Shown in pieces: positions 45,412-53,055 of a stretch of DNA of 64,000 bases. The stretch covers positions 177,723 to 241,722 of the forward strand of contig NZ_PIZV01000051.1 in the NCBI RefSeq assembly GCF_002835665.1. Direction: 5' to 3'. Every line of letters begins with the position of its first letter. The first letter of the stretch is position 1. The translations under genes and the position numbers were made by a program. Origin of the DNA: Chryseobacterium sp. PMSZPI (GTDB taxonomy: Bacteria; Bacteroidota; Bacteroidia; Flavobacteriales; Weeksellaceae). The notes beneath the pieces are model-generated. The model ran no database searches. It was not told where the DNA came from and worked only from the letters and a program-made list of their open reading frames with translations.

Positions 45412-46518
45412 ATGTTGACGAAAGAAAAGGTTCAGGAATTCCTTAAAGAAATAGAAGTAGACGATTTAGTGAATAATCTTCAGATTATGGGTGATGATGT
45501 TTATATTGACATGACCGCTCATTCGCCTGCGATGCACGAAAAGAAAAAGCTGGAAGCTGCAATGAAACAAGCTTTTGCCAGTGAGTTTGGAGAAAATGTT
45601 CATTTAAAACTTAAAATCGTTTCTCCGGAACCTAGCGAAATTCAGCAAAGTCAGATCAAAGGAAAACAAATTCCCGGAATTCAAAATATTATCGCTATTG
45701 CTTCCGGTAAAGGAGGAGTAGGAAAGTCTACAGTTTCTGCAAATATGGCAGTAACGTTAGCAAAAATGGGTTTTAAAGTAGGATTATTGGATGCCGATAT
45801 TTACGGTCCTTCTGTTCCTACGATGTTCGATACAGAAGGCGAAAAACCAATTTCTGTAGAAGTGAACGGTAAAAACATGATGAAACCTATTGAAAATTAT
45901 GGCGTGAAAATGCTATCCATCGGATATTTCTCTGGCGCAAACCAAGCCGTAGTTTGGAGAGGGCCAATGGCTTCTAAAGCATTGAACCAAATGATCAGAG
46001 ATGCCGCATGGGGTGAGTTGGATTTCTTATTAATAGATCTTCCTCCGGGGACAGGAGATATTCACCTATCAATCATTCAAGAGGTTCCGGTAACAGGTGC
46101 TGTTATCGTAAGTACTCCTCAGCATGTTGCTTTGGCTGACGTAAGAAAAGGAATTGCCATGTTCCAGATGGAAAGTATTAATATTCCGGTTCTTGGATTA
46201 ATCGAGAATATGGCGTACTTTACACCGGAAGAACTTCCTGAAAATAAATATTATATCTTTGGAAATCAGGGAGCGCAATATTTGGCAGAAGATTTGGGAA
46301 TTCCTGTGTTAGGAGAAATACCTTTAATTCAGAGTATCAGAGAAGCAGGTGATGTCGGAAGACCGGCTGCGCTTCAGGATGGTTCTAAAATTGCAGAAAT
46401 TTACACGGAAACTGCAAGAAAAATGGTAGAAAGCTTAGTGGAAAGAAACAAAAACCTTCCTCCAACAGAAGCAGTGAAGATCTCCACAATGGCAGGATGC
46501 TCGCCGAAAGCAAAATAA
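45412..46518 (+). CDS. mrp: Mrp/ApbC-type Fe-S carrier ATPase lacking the CXXC motif
   Basis: A 368-residue P-loop ATPase that carries Fe-S clusters to target proteins. N-terminal MIP18/DUF59-like domain (1-85), then the Mrp core with deviant Walker A SGKGGVGKST (P-loop 99-106), LLDADIYGPSVP, DFLLIDLPPGTGD and VIVSTPQHVALADVRKG. In most Mrp proteins the segment after ENM holds the CXXC that bridges a cluster across the dimer; here it is MAYFTPEELPENKYYIFG, with no cysteine. The only Cys lies in the tail (AGCSPK). The nfu gene follows by 46 bp. Confidence 0.93.
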   Translation: MLTKEKVQEFLKEIEVDDLVNNLQIMGDDVYIDMTAHSPAMHEKKKLEAAMKQAFASEFGENVHLKLKIVSPEPSEIQQSQIKGKQIPGIQNIIAIASGKGGVGKSTVSANMAVTLAKMGFKVGLLDADIYGPSVPTMFDTEGEKPISVEVNGKNMMKPIENYGVKMLSIGYFSGANQAVVWRGPMASKALNQMIRDAAWGELDFLLIDLPPGTGDIHLSIIQEVPVTGAVIVSTPQHVALADVRKGIAMFQMESINIPVLGLIENMAYFTPEELPENKYYIFGNQGAQYLAEDLGIPVLGEIPLIQSIREAGDVGRPAALQDGSKIAEIYTETARKMVESLVERNKNLPPTEAVKISTMAGCSPKAK

Positions 46519-46564
46519 TAATGTTTCAATTAAATTTGAAAAAACCGAATTGAACTGAAAAAAT

Positions 46565-46813
46565 ATGGAAACAAACATAACGCACGAAGATACAGTAACA
46601 AGAGTAATGGAAGCTCTGGAAAGCATCAGACCGTTTTTGAACAAAGACGGAGGTGATATTGAGCTTATTGACGTGAAAGATAATCAGGTTTTTGTAAAAC
46701 TTTTGGGTAACTGCTCCGGATGCTCGTTGAATTTTTCTACTCTGAAATTAGGAGTTGAAAATACAATCAAGCAACATGCTCCGGAAATTGAAAAGGTAGT
46801 CAATGTAGAGTAA
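46565..46813 (+). CDS. NifU C-terminal-domain (Nfu-type) Fe-S scaffold
   Basis: An 82-residue protein consisting of just the NifU C-terminal domain: ESIRPFLNKDGGDIELIDV and the cluster-binding CXXC in LGNCSGCSLNFSTL. Nfu domains hold and transfer 4Fe-4S clusters. It is next to an Mrp protein that has lost its own CXXC, so the two may form one carrier, an inference from order alone. A terminator follows. Confidence 0.92.
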   Translation: METNITHEDTVTRVMEALESIRPFLNKDGGDIELIDVKDNQVFVKLLGNCSGCSLNFSTLKLGVENTIKQHAPEIEKVVNVE

Positions 46814-46835
46814 AAATTATATCTGAGATATTTTT

Positions 46836-46871
46836 AAAAGACAGGCATTTTCCAAAGCCTGTCTTTTTTTT
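46836..46871. terminator. Terminator after nfu
   Basis: AAAAGACAGGC and GCCTGTCTTTT form an 11-bp stem with a 10-nt loop and a T-run. It may also serve the convergent DUF3060 gene. Confidence 0.85.
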
Positions 46872-46879
46872 ATTATCTA

Positions 46880-47269
46880 TTATTGCTTTACTACTTTATT
46901 GTCTACTCCTGTAAGGGAAGCATTAGGTTTTCCTGATTTTGTTCCTGAAGTTTTGTAGTACACAGTATTACTACCTCCTTCTATGGCTATGTTATTCACT
47001 TTATCAATATATACTTTATTACCTGTCCCTGACACTGAAATTTTTCCTGCATTTCCTTTGATCGTTACTGTATTGTCGCCTCCGGAAACTTCAACATTTC
47101 CATTAGTAAGGGTGTAATTAAGTTTGTGTCCTACGCCATCTACCTGTATTGTTTTTCCATCAGATTGTTCTACTCCTTTTGTAGATTCTGTTTTTCTGGA
47201 TTGAGAAAAAACTGTACCTGTTCCCAATAATAGAATGGCCAGAATTGCTATTGTTTTAATATTTTTCAT
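46880..47269 (-). CDS. Secreted DUF3060-type protein
   Basis: A 129-residue exported protein with signal peptide (IAILAILLLGTGTVFSQ). The mature part has repeating short beta units with GN/GGxNTV patterns (NGNVEVSGGDNTVTIKGN, GTGNKVYIDKVNNIAIEGG, SNTVYYK), which is how DUF3060 proteins look: a small beta-solenoid of unknown function. It is transcribed alone, convergent with nfu. Confidence 0.8.
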   Translation of the reverse strand: MKNIKTIAILAILLLGTGTVFSQSRKTESTKGVEQSDGKTIQVDGVGHKLNYTLTNGNVEVSGGDNTVTIKGNAGKISVSGTGNKVYIDKVNNIAIEGGSNTVYYKTSGTKSGKPNASLTGVDNKVVKQ

Positions 47270-47500
47270 TTTGAATTTGGTTTTTTATTGAAAAGTAAAT
47301 ATAAGTATAAAATAGCGTTCTTGCGTTGTTTAAAAATTAAATCATTTTAATATTGATCTTCAGAATCTCTAAGTTGACAAGTGAGTGTGCAAATTGTTCA
47401 TCTCCTTTAATTAAAATGAGAATAGAAATGTTAAAAATAGTTTTTAAAAATAAAAAATAGTGATGAAATAATAGAGATCAATGTGTTTTTTAGAATTGGA

Positions 47501-47650
47501 TTATTTTGCGGGTTTCCCTGAAAAATTTAAAATCTTTCCTGACTTATTTCCTTCCAGGGGATGTTTCTGCATGTAAAAATATCCTGAAACGGCAGTCAGA
47601 AGCAAGAGTACAAAAATAACCAGAACAATTCTTTTTAACATGTCTCTCAT
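47501..47650 (-). CDS. Tiny single-span membrane protein coupled to the NAD(P)-binding gene
   Basis: A 49-codon frame, ATG 47650 to TAA 47501-47503. A basic start (MRDMLKR) precedes one hydrophobic span (IVLVIFVLLLLTAVSGYFYM), then a polar tail ending GKPAK. Its ATG overlaps the stop of the upstream gene in ATGA, a classic translational coupling signal, which is the main reason to believe it. No family recognised; likely in the inner membrane with the tail outside. Confidence 0.6.
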   Translation of the reverse strand: MRDMLKRIVLVIFVLLLLTAVSGYFYMQKHPLEGNKSGKILNFSGKPAK

Positions 47651-48300
47651 ATCGCTAAATTTTTAATATCTCTAATTTCTAAAGTTGATGTAGGATACCC
47701 TTTTCGTACTGTATTGATCATTGCTCTTCCTACTTCGTGTAAAGTTAATGATTTTGATGGTAAAAAAATAGGAAAAAACCAAATAAAAGGTTTGAAAAAC
47801 CATTTTACATTCAATTGTCCATCAACCGGTTTCATAAATCCGGGACGAAAATTATAAGCTGCCTTAAAATTCATCTTCTTCAAAGCATTTTCAGTTCGGC
47901 CTTTTACCCTTGCCCACATTAGTTTTCCACTTTCCGTACTGTCTGTCTGGGCTCCGGATACATAATTGAAAATAATGTTTGGATTTTGATTCAGAACTGC
48001 TTCTGCAAAGTGAAGGGTGGTATCATAAGTGATTTTGGTATAATCTTCTTCATTCATTCCTACACTACTGATTCCGGCACAAAAGAAACATACATCATAT
48101 CCCTTGAGGTTTTCATCATTGAGGTCTATTGACAAAAAATCGGGGACAAGATATTCTTTTAATTTAGGATGGGTTTTTCCGGATGGTTTTCTGCTTATAC
48201 TCAGAATTTCGGAAACATCCGAATTTTCAAGACATTCCATTAAGACGCCTTCACCTACCATTCCGGTAGCACCGGTAAGAATTATTTTGATCGGGTTCAT
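47647..48300 (-). CDS. NAD(P)-binding Rossmann-fold protein (epimerase/HTATIP2-like)
   Basis: A 217-residue atypical SDR protein. The nucleotide loop is ILTGATGMVGEG at the N-terminus; other marks are DVCFFCAGISSVGM and FNYVSGAQTDSTESGKLMWARVKGRTE, where the usual YXXXK catalytic pair is not in standard form, so it may be a sensor or an atypical reductase. Near residues 175-190 a hydrophobic stretch (KWFFKPFIWFFPIFLP) could bind membrane. It overlaps the tiny membrane protein by 4 nt. Confidence 0.82.
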   Translation of the reverse strand: MNPIKIILTGATGMVGEGVLMECLENSDVSEILSISRKPSGKTHPKLKEYLVPDFLSIDLNDENLKGYDVCFFCAGISSVGMNEEDYTKITYDTTLHFAEAVLNQNPNIIFNYVSGAQTDSTESGKLMWARVKGRTENALKKMNFKAAYNFRPGFMKPVDGQLNVKWFFKPFIWFFPIFLPSKSLTLHEVGRAMINTVRKGYPTSTLEIRDIKNLAI

Positions 48301-48481
48301 AGTTTTGCTGTTGATAATTGTATGACGAATGGGAGGAGAAAATTACTTTATTTTTTTTGAATATCCGTTTATTTATCTAATCCAGTGGTATTAGCAATAA
48401 CAAGCCTGTCAAAGAGTTCGTCTCCAAAATATCTTCGGTTAAGTTTGTCGATAAATTCATTTAAATAATAAGATATGTATA

Positions 48482-48522
48482 CTAGAAAGGCTATCTCAGG
48501 TGAGACAGCCATTTTTTCTAGT
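48482..48522 (-). terminator. Hairpin after the GG-leader peptide gene
   Basis: CTAGAAA-GGCTATCTCA / GG / TGAGACAGCC-ATTTTTTCTAG, a long stem with one A-C mismatch and a small asymmetric interruption, 18 nt beyond the peptide stop codon. Confidence 0.6.
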
Positions 48523-48539
48523 TGTGACTTTAAGTGAAC

Positions 48540-48686
48540 TTATTCTTCTGGACAGAATGTACCTTCCGGAACAAGTCCGAGAGTTGGGCAAAAGAATACT
48601 GGAAATTCTATGTGCCCAGGGTCATCCCCATCTCCTCCAGACACTTTTTTTAATTGGCATCTTTCTAATTTTTTTAAATTTTTCAT
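48540..48686 (-). CDS. Double-glycine-leader (bacteriocin-like) peptide precursor
   Basis: A 48-codon gene from ATG 48686 to TAA 48540. The leader MKNLKKLERCQLKKVSGG is of the double-glycine type used by peptidase-containing ABC exporters: basic start, Leu/Val at spaced positions and GG before the cleavage point. The 30-residue core is acidic with Cys33 and Cys45, able to form a disulfide, and several Pro and Gly. Similar 'bacteriocin-like' peptides are common in Chryseobacterium. No exporter, modification or immunity gene is next to it. Upstream is AT-rich, and a hairpin follows. A plus-strand frame over the same bases was judged a shadow. Confidence 0.65.
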   Translation of the reverse strand: MKNLKKLERCQLKKVSGGDGDDPGHIEFPVFFCPTLGLVPEGTFCPEE

Positions 48687-48948
48687 AATATTTGATTTAA
48701 AAATTTGGTGATATAAAATTAATAAAAAAAAACTAACTCACATTATGGTGAGTGTTAAAAAATAAAAAAAATAATATGTATAGAATGCTTTTTGTTTAAA
48801 AAGAAATAAATTATTAAGAGTCTGTTTAAGTTTTAAGAATTTTATTTTATGAGTTAATTTGCCATTTTATTATGATTAGGGAAAATGACACATTGTATGC
48901 TTGTAAGATTACCGGAATGACATCAATTGTTGATATGATTTACCCTAG

Positions 48949-49029
48949 CCCCGATTGCAGCGGCATCCTTTTTCTGAAATGGAGTAGAAGCGGGAGAAAA
49001 AGATACAGCGGAAAGCGGGAATAGCTCCT
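48949..49029. repeat. Dispersed element with CCCCGATTGCAGCGG / CAGCGGAAAGCGGG ends
   Basis: CTAGCCCCGATTGCAGCGGC at 48948-48967 and ATACAGCGGAAAGCGGGAAT at 49003-49022 are imperfect inverted ends around AGAAAAAG. I know similar sequences as an intergenic element of flavobacteria, from memory only. Confidence 0.5.
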
Positions 49030-49060
49030 AAAAAGAAAACCGGACAGAAAATGCCCGGCT
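49030..49060 (-). terminator. Terminator of the ppk-ppx unit
   Basis: GCCGGGCA / TTTTC / TGTCCGGT on the minus strand, followed by TTTCTTTTT. Confidence 0.75.
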
Positions 49061-49083
49061 CCAAGTAATCTATACTTTAAAAA

Positions 49084-49968
49084 TTATTTCTTATGTTGTA
49101 ACTGATTATAAATATTCTGGATCAAACCATCTGCTACAGAAATCTTAGGCACAAAGATTCTGTTGATGTCTGCCCAAGACATTACGTTGTTGAAAATAGC
49201 CAAAGCAGGGACTAATACATCAGCCCTGTCTTCTCTTAGTGAATACCTGGTCATCCTTTCTTCTACCGAAAGTTCATTGAAAACCTTGTATACTTTTTTA
49301 AGATGAGAAAGAGACATAGGTTTTCCGTCTTTGGTTTTACTCATGGAAAATACTTTGTTGATGTTTCCTCCCGAGCCAATGGCAACAATTGGTTTTTTGC
49401 TGACGATGTTCTTTTTGATTTCATCCTTCATTTCCTTCCAATTATCCAATGTAACCAGATTATTGAGAAGACGGATCGTTCCTATATTGAATGATCTTTC
49501 GTATACCATTTTATTGTTTTCATAGAATGTAAGCTCTGTAGAGCCTCCGCCTACATCAATGTATAAGTAAGCAAATTCTTTATCAAGACCTTCTGCTACG
49601 TGGTTTTCGAAGACAAGGGTAGCTTCTTCGTCTCCTGAAATAATTTCTATATCGATTCCGGAAGTTTCTTTCACCTGTCGGATAATATCACCTCCGTTGG
49701 CCGCATCCCGCATAGCACTTGTTGCGCATGCCCTGTAATGTTCTACTTTATAGATTTTCATCAGATCACTGAAAATTTTCATGGAATCGATGACCATTTT
49801 TTCTCTTTCTGTACCTATTTTTCCAATGGTGAAAACATCCATACCCAGTCTGAGAGGGATTCTGAGCAGATTAAGTTTAATGAATTCAGGTTTTCTGTTG
49901 TTTATTTTTACTTCATTAATCAGAAGTCGTGCGGCGTTACTTCCTATGTCTATTGCTGCTATCTTCAT
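49084..49968 (-). CDS. Ppx/GppA-family exopolyphosphatase
   Basis: A 294-residue ASKHA-fold phosphatase, the short form lacking the C-terminal HD domain of E. coli Ppx. Motifs: IDIGSNAARLLI (phosphate 1), ATSAMRDAANG, and YIDVGGGSTELTFY (phosphate 2), then AIGSGGNINKVF. It degrades polyphosphate or pppGpp. Its start overlaps the end of ppk by 4 nt (ATGA type), so synthesis and breakdown enzymes are made together. Confidence 0.92.
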   Translation of the reverse strand: MKIAAIDIGSNAARLLINEVKINNRKPEFIKLNLLRIPLRLGMDVFTIGKIGTEREKMVIDSMKIFSDLMKIYKVEHYRACATSAMRDAANGGDIIRQVKETSGIDIEIISGDEEATLVFENHVAEGLDKEFAYLYIDVGGGSTELTFYENNKMVYERSFNIGTIRLLNNLVTLDNWKEMKDEIKKNIVSKKPIVAIGSGGNINKVFSMSKTKDGKPMSLSHLKKVYKVFNELSVEERMTRYSLREDRADVLVPALAIFNNVMSWADINRIFVPKISVADGLIQNIYNQLQHKK

Positions 49969-52037
49969 TTTTTGCTGGTTTTAGCTTTTAAATATTTATA
50001 GGTTTCTATCTGGGAGCGACATTCTTTTTTGTCATTTCTTATATATTCATTACTCAGCTTTTTATCTAAAATCCTTGCTTTTACATTGTCTCTAAGCTGG
50101 ATATCAAGAATATCTTTTAATTCCTTTTTTAGATTTTTGTCGGTAATTTTAGCTGCTGCCTCAATCCTATAATCAAGGTTTCTGGTCATCCAGTCGGCAG
50201 AAGAAATATACATATCCTCGGCTCCTTTATTATAGAAATACATTACTCTGGCATGTTCCAGATATTCGTCTACAATACTTATAGCTTTTATTTTCTCTTT
50301 AAATTCTTTTTGGTTGACCGCACAGTAGATTCCTCTTACGATCAGTTTTATAACCACTCCTACAGTGGCGGCATCATACAGCTTTTCGATCAATAACCTG
50401 TCACTTAAAGAATTGACTTTGACGATGATCTCTGCTTTTCTTCCTGCTTTGGCCTCTTCAATTTCTTTATCGATATGATGAACGATCTTTTCACGCATGA
50501 ATTGTGGGCAAACTAATAAATTTTTACAAGTTTTCAAAATCGAAACGTAATCTTCTTTCGGTTTTTTCAAAACATTAAATACTTTATTGATATCTGCCAT
50601 AATGCCACGATCGGAAGTCAGGAGCAAATGGTCACCATAGATTCTTGCTGTTTTCTCGTTGAAGTTTCCGGTACTTACAAATCCATATTGGATGGTTTTG
50701 TTGTGGGCTCTTTTTTTGATGACGCACAACTTAGCATGGACTTTTTTATTCGGGAGTCCAACCAAAACGGTGATTCCTTCCGGCTCCAGCATATCCTTCC
50801 ATTCCAGGTTGGATTCTTCATCAAATCTTGCCTGAAGTTCCAACATTACGGTTACTTCTTTACCGTTTCTCGCTGCATAGATTAAGGCGTTGATGATTTT
50901 CGAGCTGCTTGCCAGACGGTAGGCCGTAATCTGTATAGACTTTACATCAGGATCCATTGCGGCCTCACGTAAAAGGTCTATTACAGGATTATATTTATGA
51001 TAAGGAAATGTAAGCAGTACATCTTCTTTTAAAATAACATCAGTTACCCTTTCTCCGTGTTCGAAGGCTTGATGGGTAAAAGAGGTTCTTTCAACAGGTC
51101 TTTCGTAGGCTTCAAAAACATCAGGGAAATCCATAAAGTGTTTAAAATTATGGATTTTTCCACCCGGAATGATGCTGTCTTTTTTAGTTAGGTTCAATTT
51201 TCTGATCAAAAGTTCCAGCAAAGCTTTGTCCATATCTTTATCAAAAACAAAACGAGTTGGTTTTCCTTTTCTCCTGTTTTTAAGGCCTTTTTCTATTTTT
51301 TCTGCAAAGTTGGTTCGGATATCATTATCCAGATCCAATTCTGCATCTTTGGTTACTTTAAATGCATTGGCAGCAAATTCATCATATCCGAAATAAGAAA
51401 AAATATGGGGCAGGTTGAAAGTGATAACATCTTCCAACAGTAAAACGTTTTTTTCTTCCGGATCTTCTGTTGGCAACAGTACAAATCTTCCTACAAAACG
51501 GGACGGAATTTCAATAATGGCATAGTTGCTGGAATATTGCCAGTCTTTTTTTCTCATGGCAACTCCCAGGTACAGACTCTTATCCCTTAAATAAGGCATT
51601 GGTGTATTTTCATGAAGCAGGATAGGGATCACATTAGACTCCACCACTTCATCAAAATATTGTCTTACAAACTCTTTTTGCTTTGTTGTCAGGTTTTTAG
51701 CATTTTTAATAAATACTTTATGATCAGCCATCTCAGTCTGGATTTTTTTCCAGGTTTTGTCGAAGTTGAGCTGTTGTTTCATCACTACATCATTGATGCG
51801 CTGAAGGATTTTGGAAGGGGGTTGATAAAATGATTCTGCAATCACTTTTTCTTTAAAATCCATAGCACGCTTTAATCCGGCAACACGTACTCTGAAAAAT
51901 TCATCTAAATTGTTGGAGAAAATCCCAAGGAAACGTATTCTTAAATGTAAAGGAACTTTTTCGTCCATGGCTTCTTGTAAAACTCTTTCATTAAAGGCAA
52001 GCCAGGTAATATCTCGTGGATTAAAGTGTAGTGACAT
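49965..52037 (-). CDS. ppk1: Polyphosphate kinase 1
   Basis: Makes long-chain polyphosphate from ATP. The 690-residue protein has normal length and the four PPK1 domains: N (FNPRDITWLAFNERVLQEAMD), head, and two C-terminal phospholipase-D-like domains. The phosphohistidine is His434 in KVHAKLCVIKKR and the second His595 in YLEHARVMYF; FVSTGNFNEKTARIYGDH and ADWMTRNLDYRIE are typical. First gene of a two-gene unit with ppx. Confidence 0.96.
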   Translation of the reverse strand: MSLHFNPRDITWLAFNERVLQEAMDEKVPLHLRIRFLGIFSNNLDEFFRVRVAGLKRAMDFKEKVIAESFYQPPSKILQRINDVVMKQQLNFDKTWKKIQTEMADHKVFIKNAKNLTTKQKEFVRQYFDEVVESNVIPILLHENTPMPYLRDKSLYLGVAMRKKDWQYSSNYAIIEIPSRFVGRFVLLPTEDPEEKNVLLLEDVITFNLPHIFSYFGYDEFAANAFKVTKDAELDLDNDIRTNFAEKIEKGLKNRRKGKPTRFVFDKDMDKALLELLIRKLNLTKKDSIIPGGKIHNFKHFMDFPDVFEAYERPVERTSFTHQAFEHGERVTDVILKEDVLLTFPYHKYNPVIDLLREAAMDPDVKSIQITAYRLASSSKIINALIYAARNGKEVTVMLELQARFDEESNLEWKDMLEPEGITVLVGLPNKKVHAKLCVIKKRAHNKTIQYGFVSTGNFNEKTARIYGDHLLLTSDRGIMADINKVFNVLKKPKEDYVSILKTCKNLLVCPQFMREKIVHHIDKEIEEAKAGRKAEIIVKVNSLSDRLLIEKLYDAATVGVVIKLIVRGIYCAVNQKEFKEKIKAISIVDEYLEHARVMYFYNKGAEDMYISSADWMTRNLDYRIEAAAKITDKNLKKELKDILDIQLRDNVKARILDKKLSNEYIRNDKKECRSQIETYKYLKAKTSKK

Positions 52038-52218
52038 TATATAAGTGTATATTTTATCAAAAATAATAATTCGTCCAATTTCTAACCCTATTTCTTAGGT
52101 TAAACTTTAATTAATTTTGTGGCAGTGGTAACCAGGGCTTTTTTGATTGAAAATAACACATGATCATATGACTGAATTTCAATGCTTTTTTATATTTTTA
52201 TTATCAAACTAGAATACC

Positions 52219-52860
52219 ATGAAAAAAACAATTTTATTGAGCTTATTGCTCTCAGTAGGATTAATGAATGCTCAGCATAAATCTAAATATGGACTTTTTG
52301 CCGGGGTAAATTTCAGCAGTCTTTCCGGTTCAGATTCAAAAGGTTTCTCTTCCCGAACGGGCTTCCATGCCGGTGGATTTATTTGGAGCTACTTATCTGA
52401 TAAAGCTTCTATTGATGTTGAGCTGGCCTATTCACAAATGGGAGCTGATTTTAAAACAATCTTCCCTTCTATTGAAGCTACTCCCATTACGTTGAGCGGA
52501 AAATTAAAAACAGATTACCTGAGATTGCCTGTACTATTCACTTATCATCCTGTAGAAAATTTTTCAGTTTCATTAGGGCCGGAAGTTGGGATGTTATTAA
52601 GTAAAGAAGTTGAGTACAATCAAGTAGTCAATGGGAAAACCAAATATAAACCGGATAATATGCAATCATTGGATGCCGGAATAAAGGCAAAAATCCATTA
52701 TGTATATAGCAAGCATTATCTGGCATCGGTAGGATATTATCTCGGAATGACAAAAATTTATAAGGATGCCTTGATGTATACTCCTAATTCGGCAGTGGTA
52801 CAGGATGCTCCTAAAATATATAATTCCAATTTTAATATATCATTTGGATATGTTTTTTAA
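52219..52860 (+). CDS. Outer-membrane beta-barrel (porin-like) protein
   Basis: A 213-residue outer-membrane protein: signal peptide MKKTILLSLLLSVGLMNAQ, then an eight-stranded type barrel (KYGLFAGVNFSSLSG, SIDVELAYSQMG, DYLRLPVLFTYHPVENFSVSLGPEVG) ending in FNISFGYVF with the terminal aromatic needed for BAM insertion. Same general family as the protein at 8973. Function unknown. Alone on the plus strand and followed by a terminator. Confidence 0.82.
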   Translation: MKKTILLSLLLSVGLMNAQHKSKYGLFAGVNFSSLSGSDSKGFSSRTGFHAGGFIWSYLSDKASIDVELAYSQMGADFKTIFPSIEATPITLSGKLKTDYLRLPVLFTYHPVENFSVSLGPEVGMLLSKEVEYNQVVNGKTKYKPDNMQSLDAGIKAKIHYVYSKHYLASVGYYLGMTKIYKDALMYTPNSAVVQDAPKIYNSNFNISFGYVF

Positions 52861-52929
52861 TCTGAATTAAGAGTAATCTATGGCACATTGATGTAGTTTA
52901 GCTGAAAAAATTTCCATATTAATTCATAT

Positions 52930-52955
52930 AAAACCTCGATAATATCGGGGTTTTT
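52930..52955 (+). terminator. Terminator after the barrel gene
   Basis: AAAACCTCGAT / AAT / ATCGGGGTTTT with one T-G pair and a T-run. Confidence 0.75.
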
Positions 52956-53055
52956 GTTTTTGTTGTGTCATTTTGTCACAATTCTTTGAATGGTACAGAT
53001 ATTGAGAAATTGAGAGTGTAAATAAAATTAAAAATTAGAAAAAATATAAAATATT

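Noticed and set aside
48500..48688. 62-codon plus-strand frame over the GG-leader peptide
   Set aside because: The minus-strand frame has a clear leader motif, proper start and following hairpin; the plus frame starts within the terminator hairpin.
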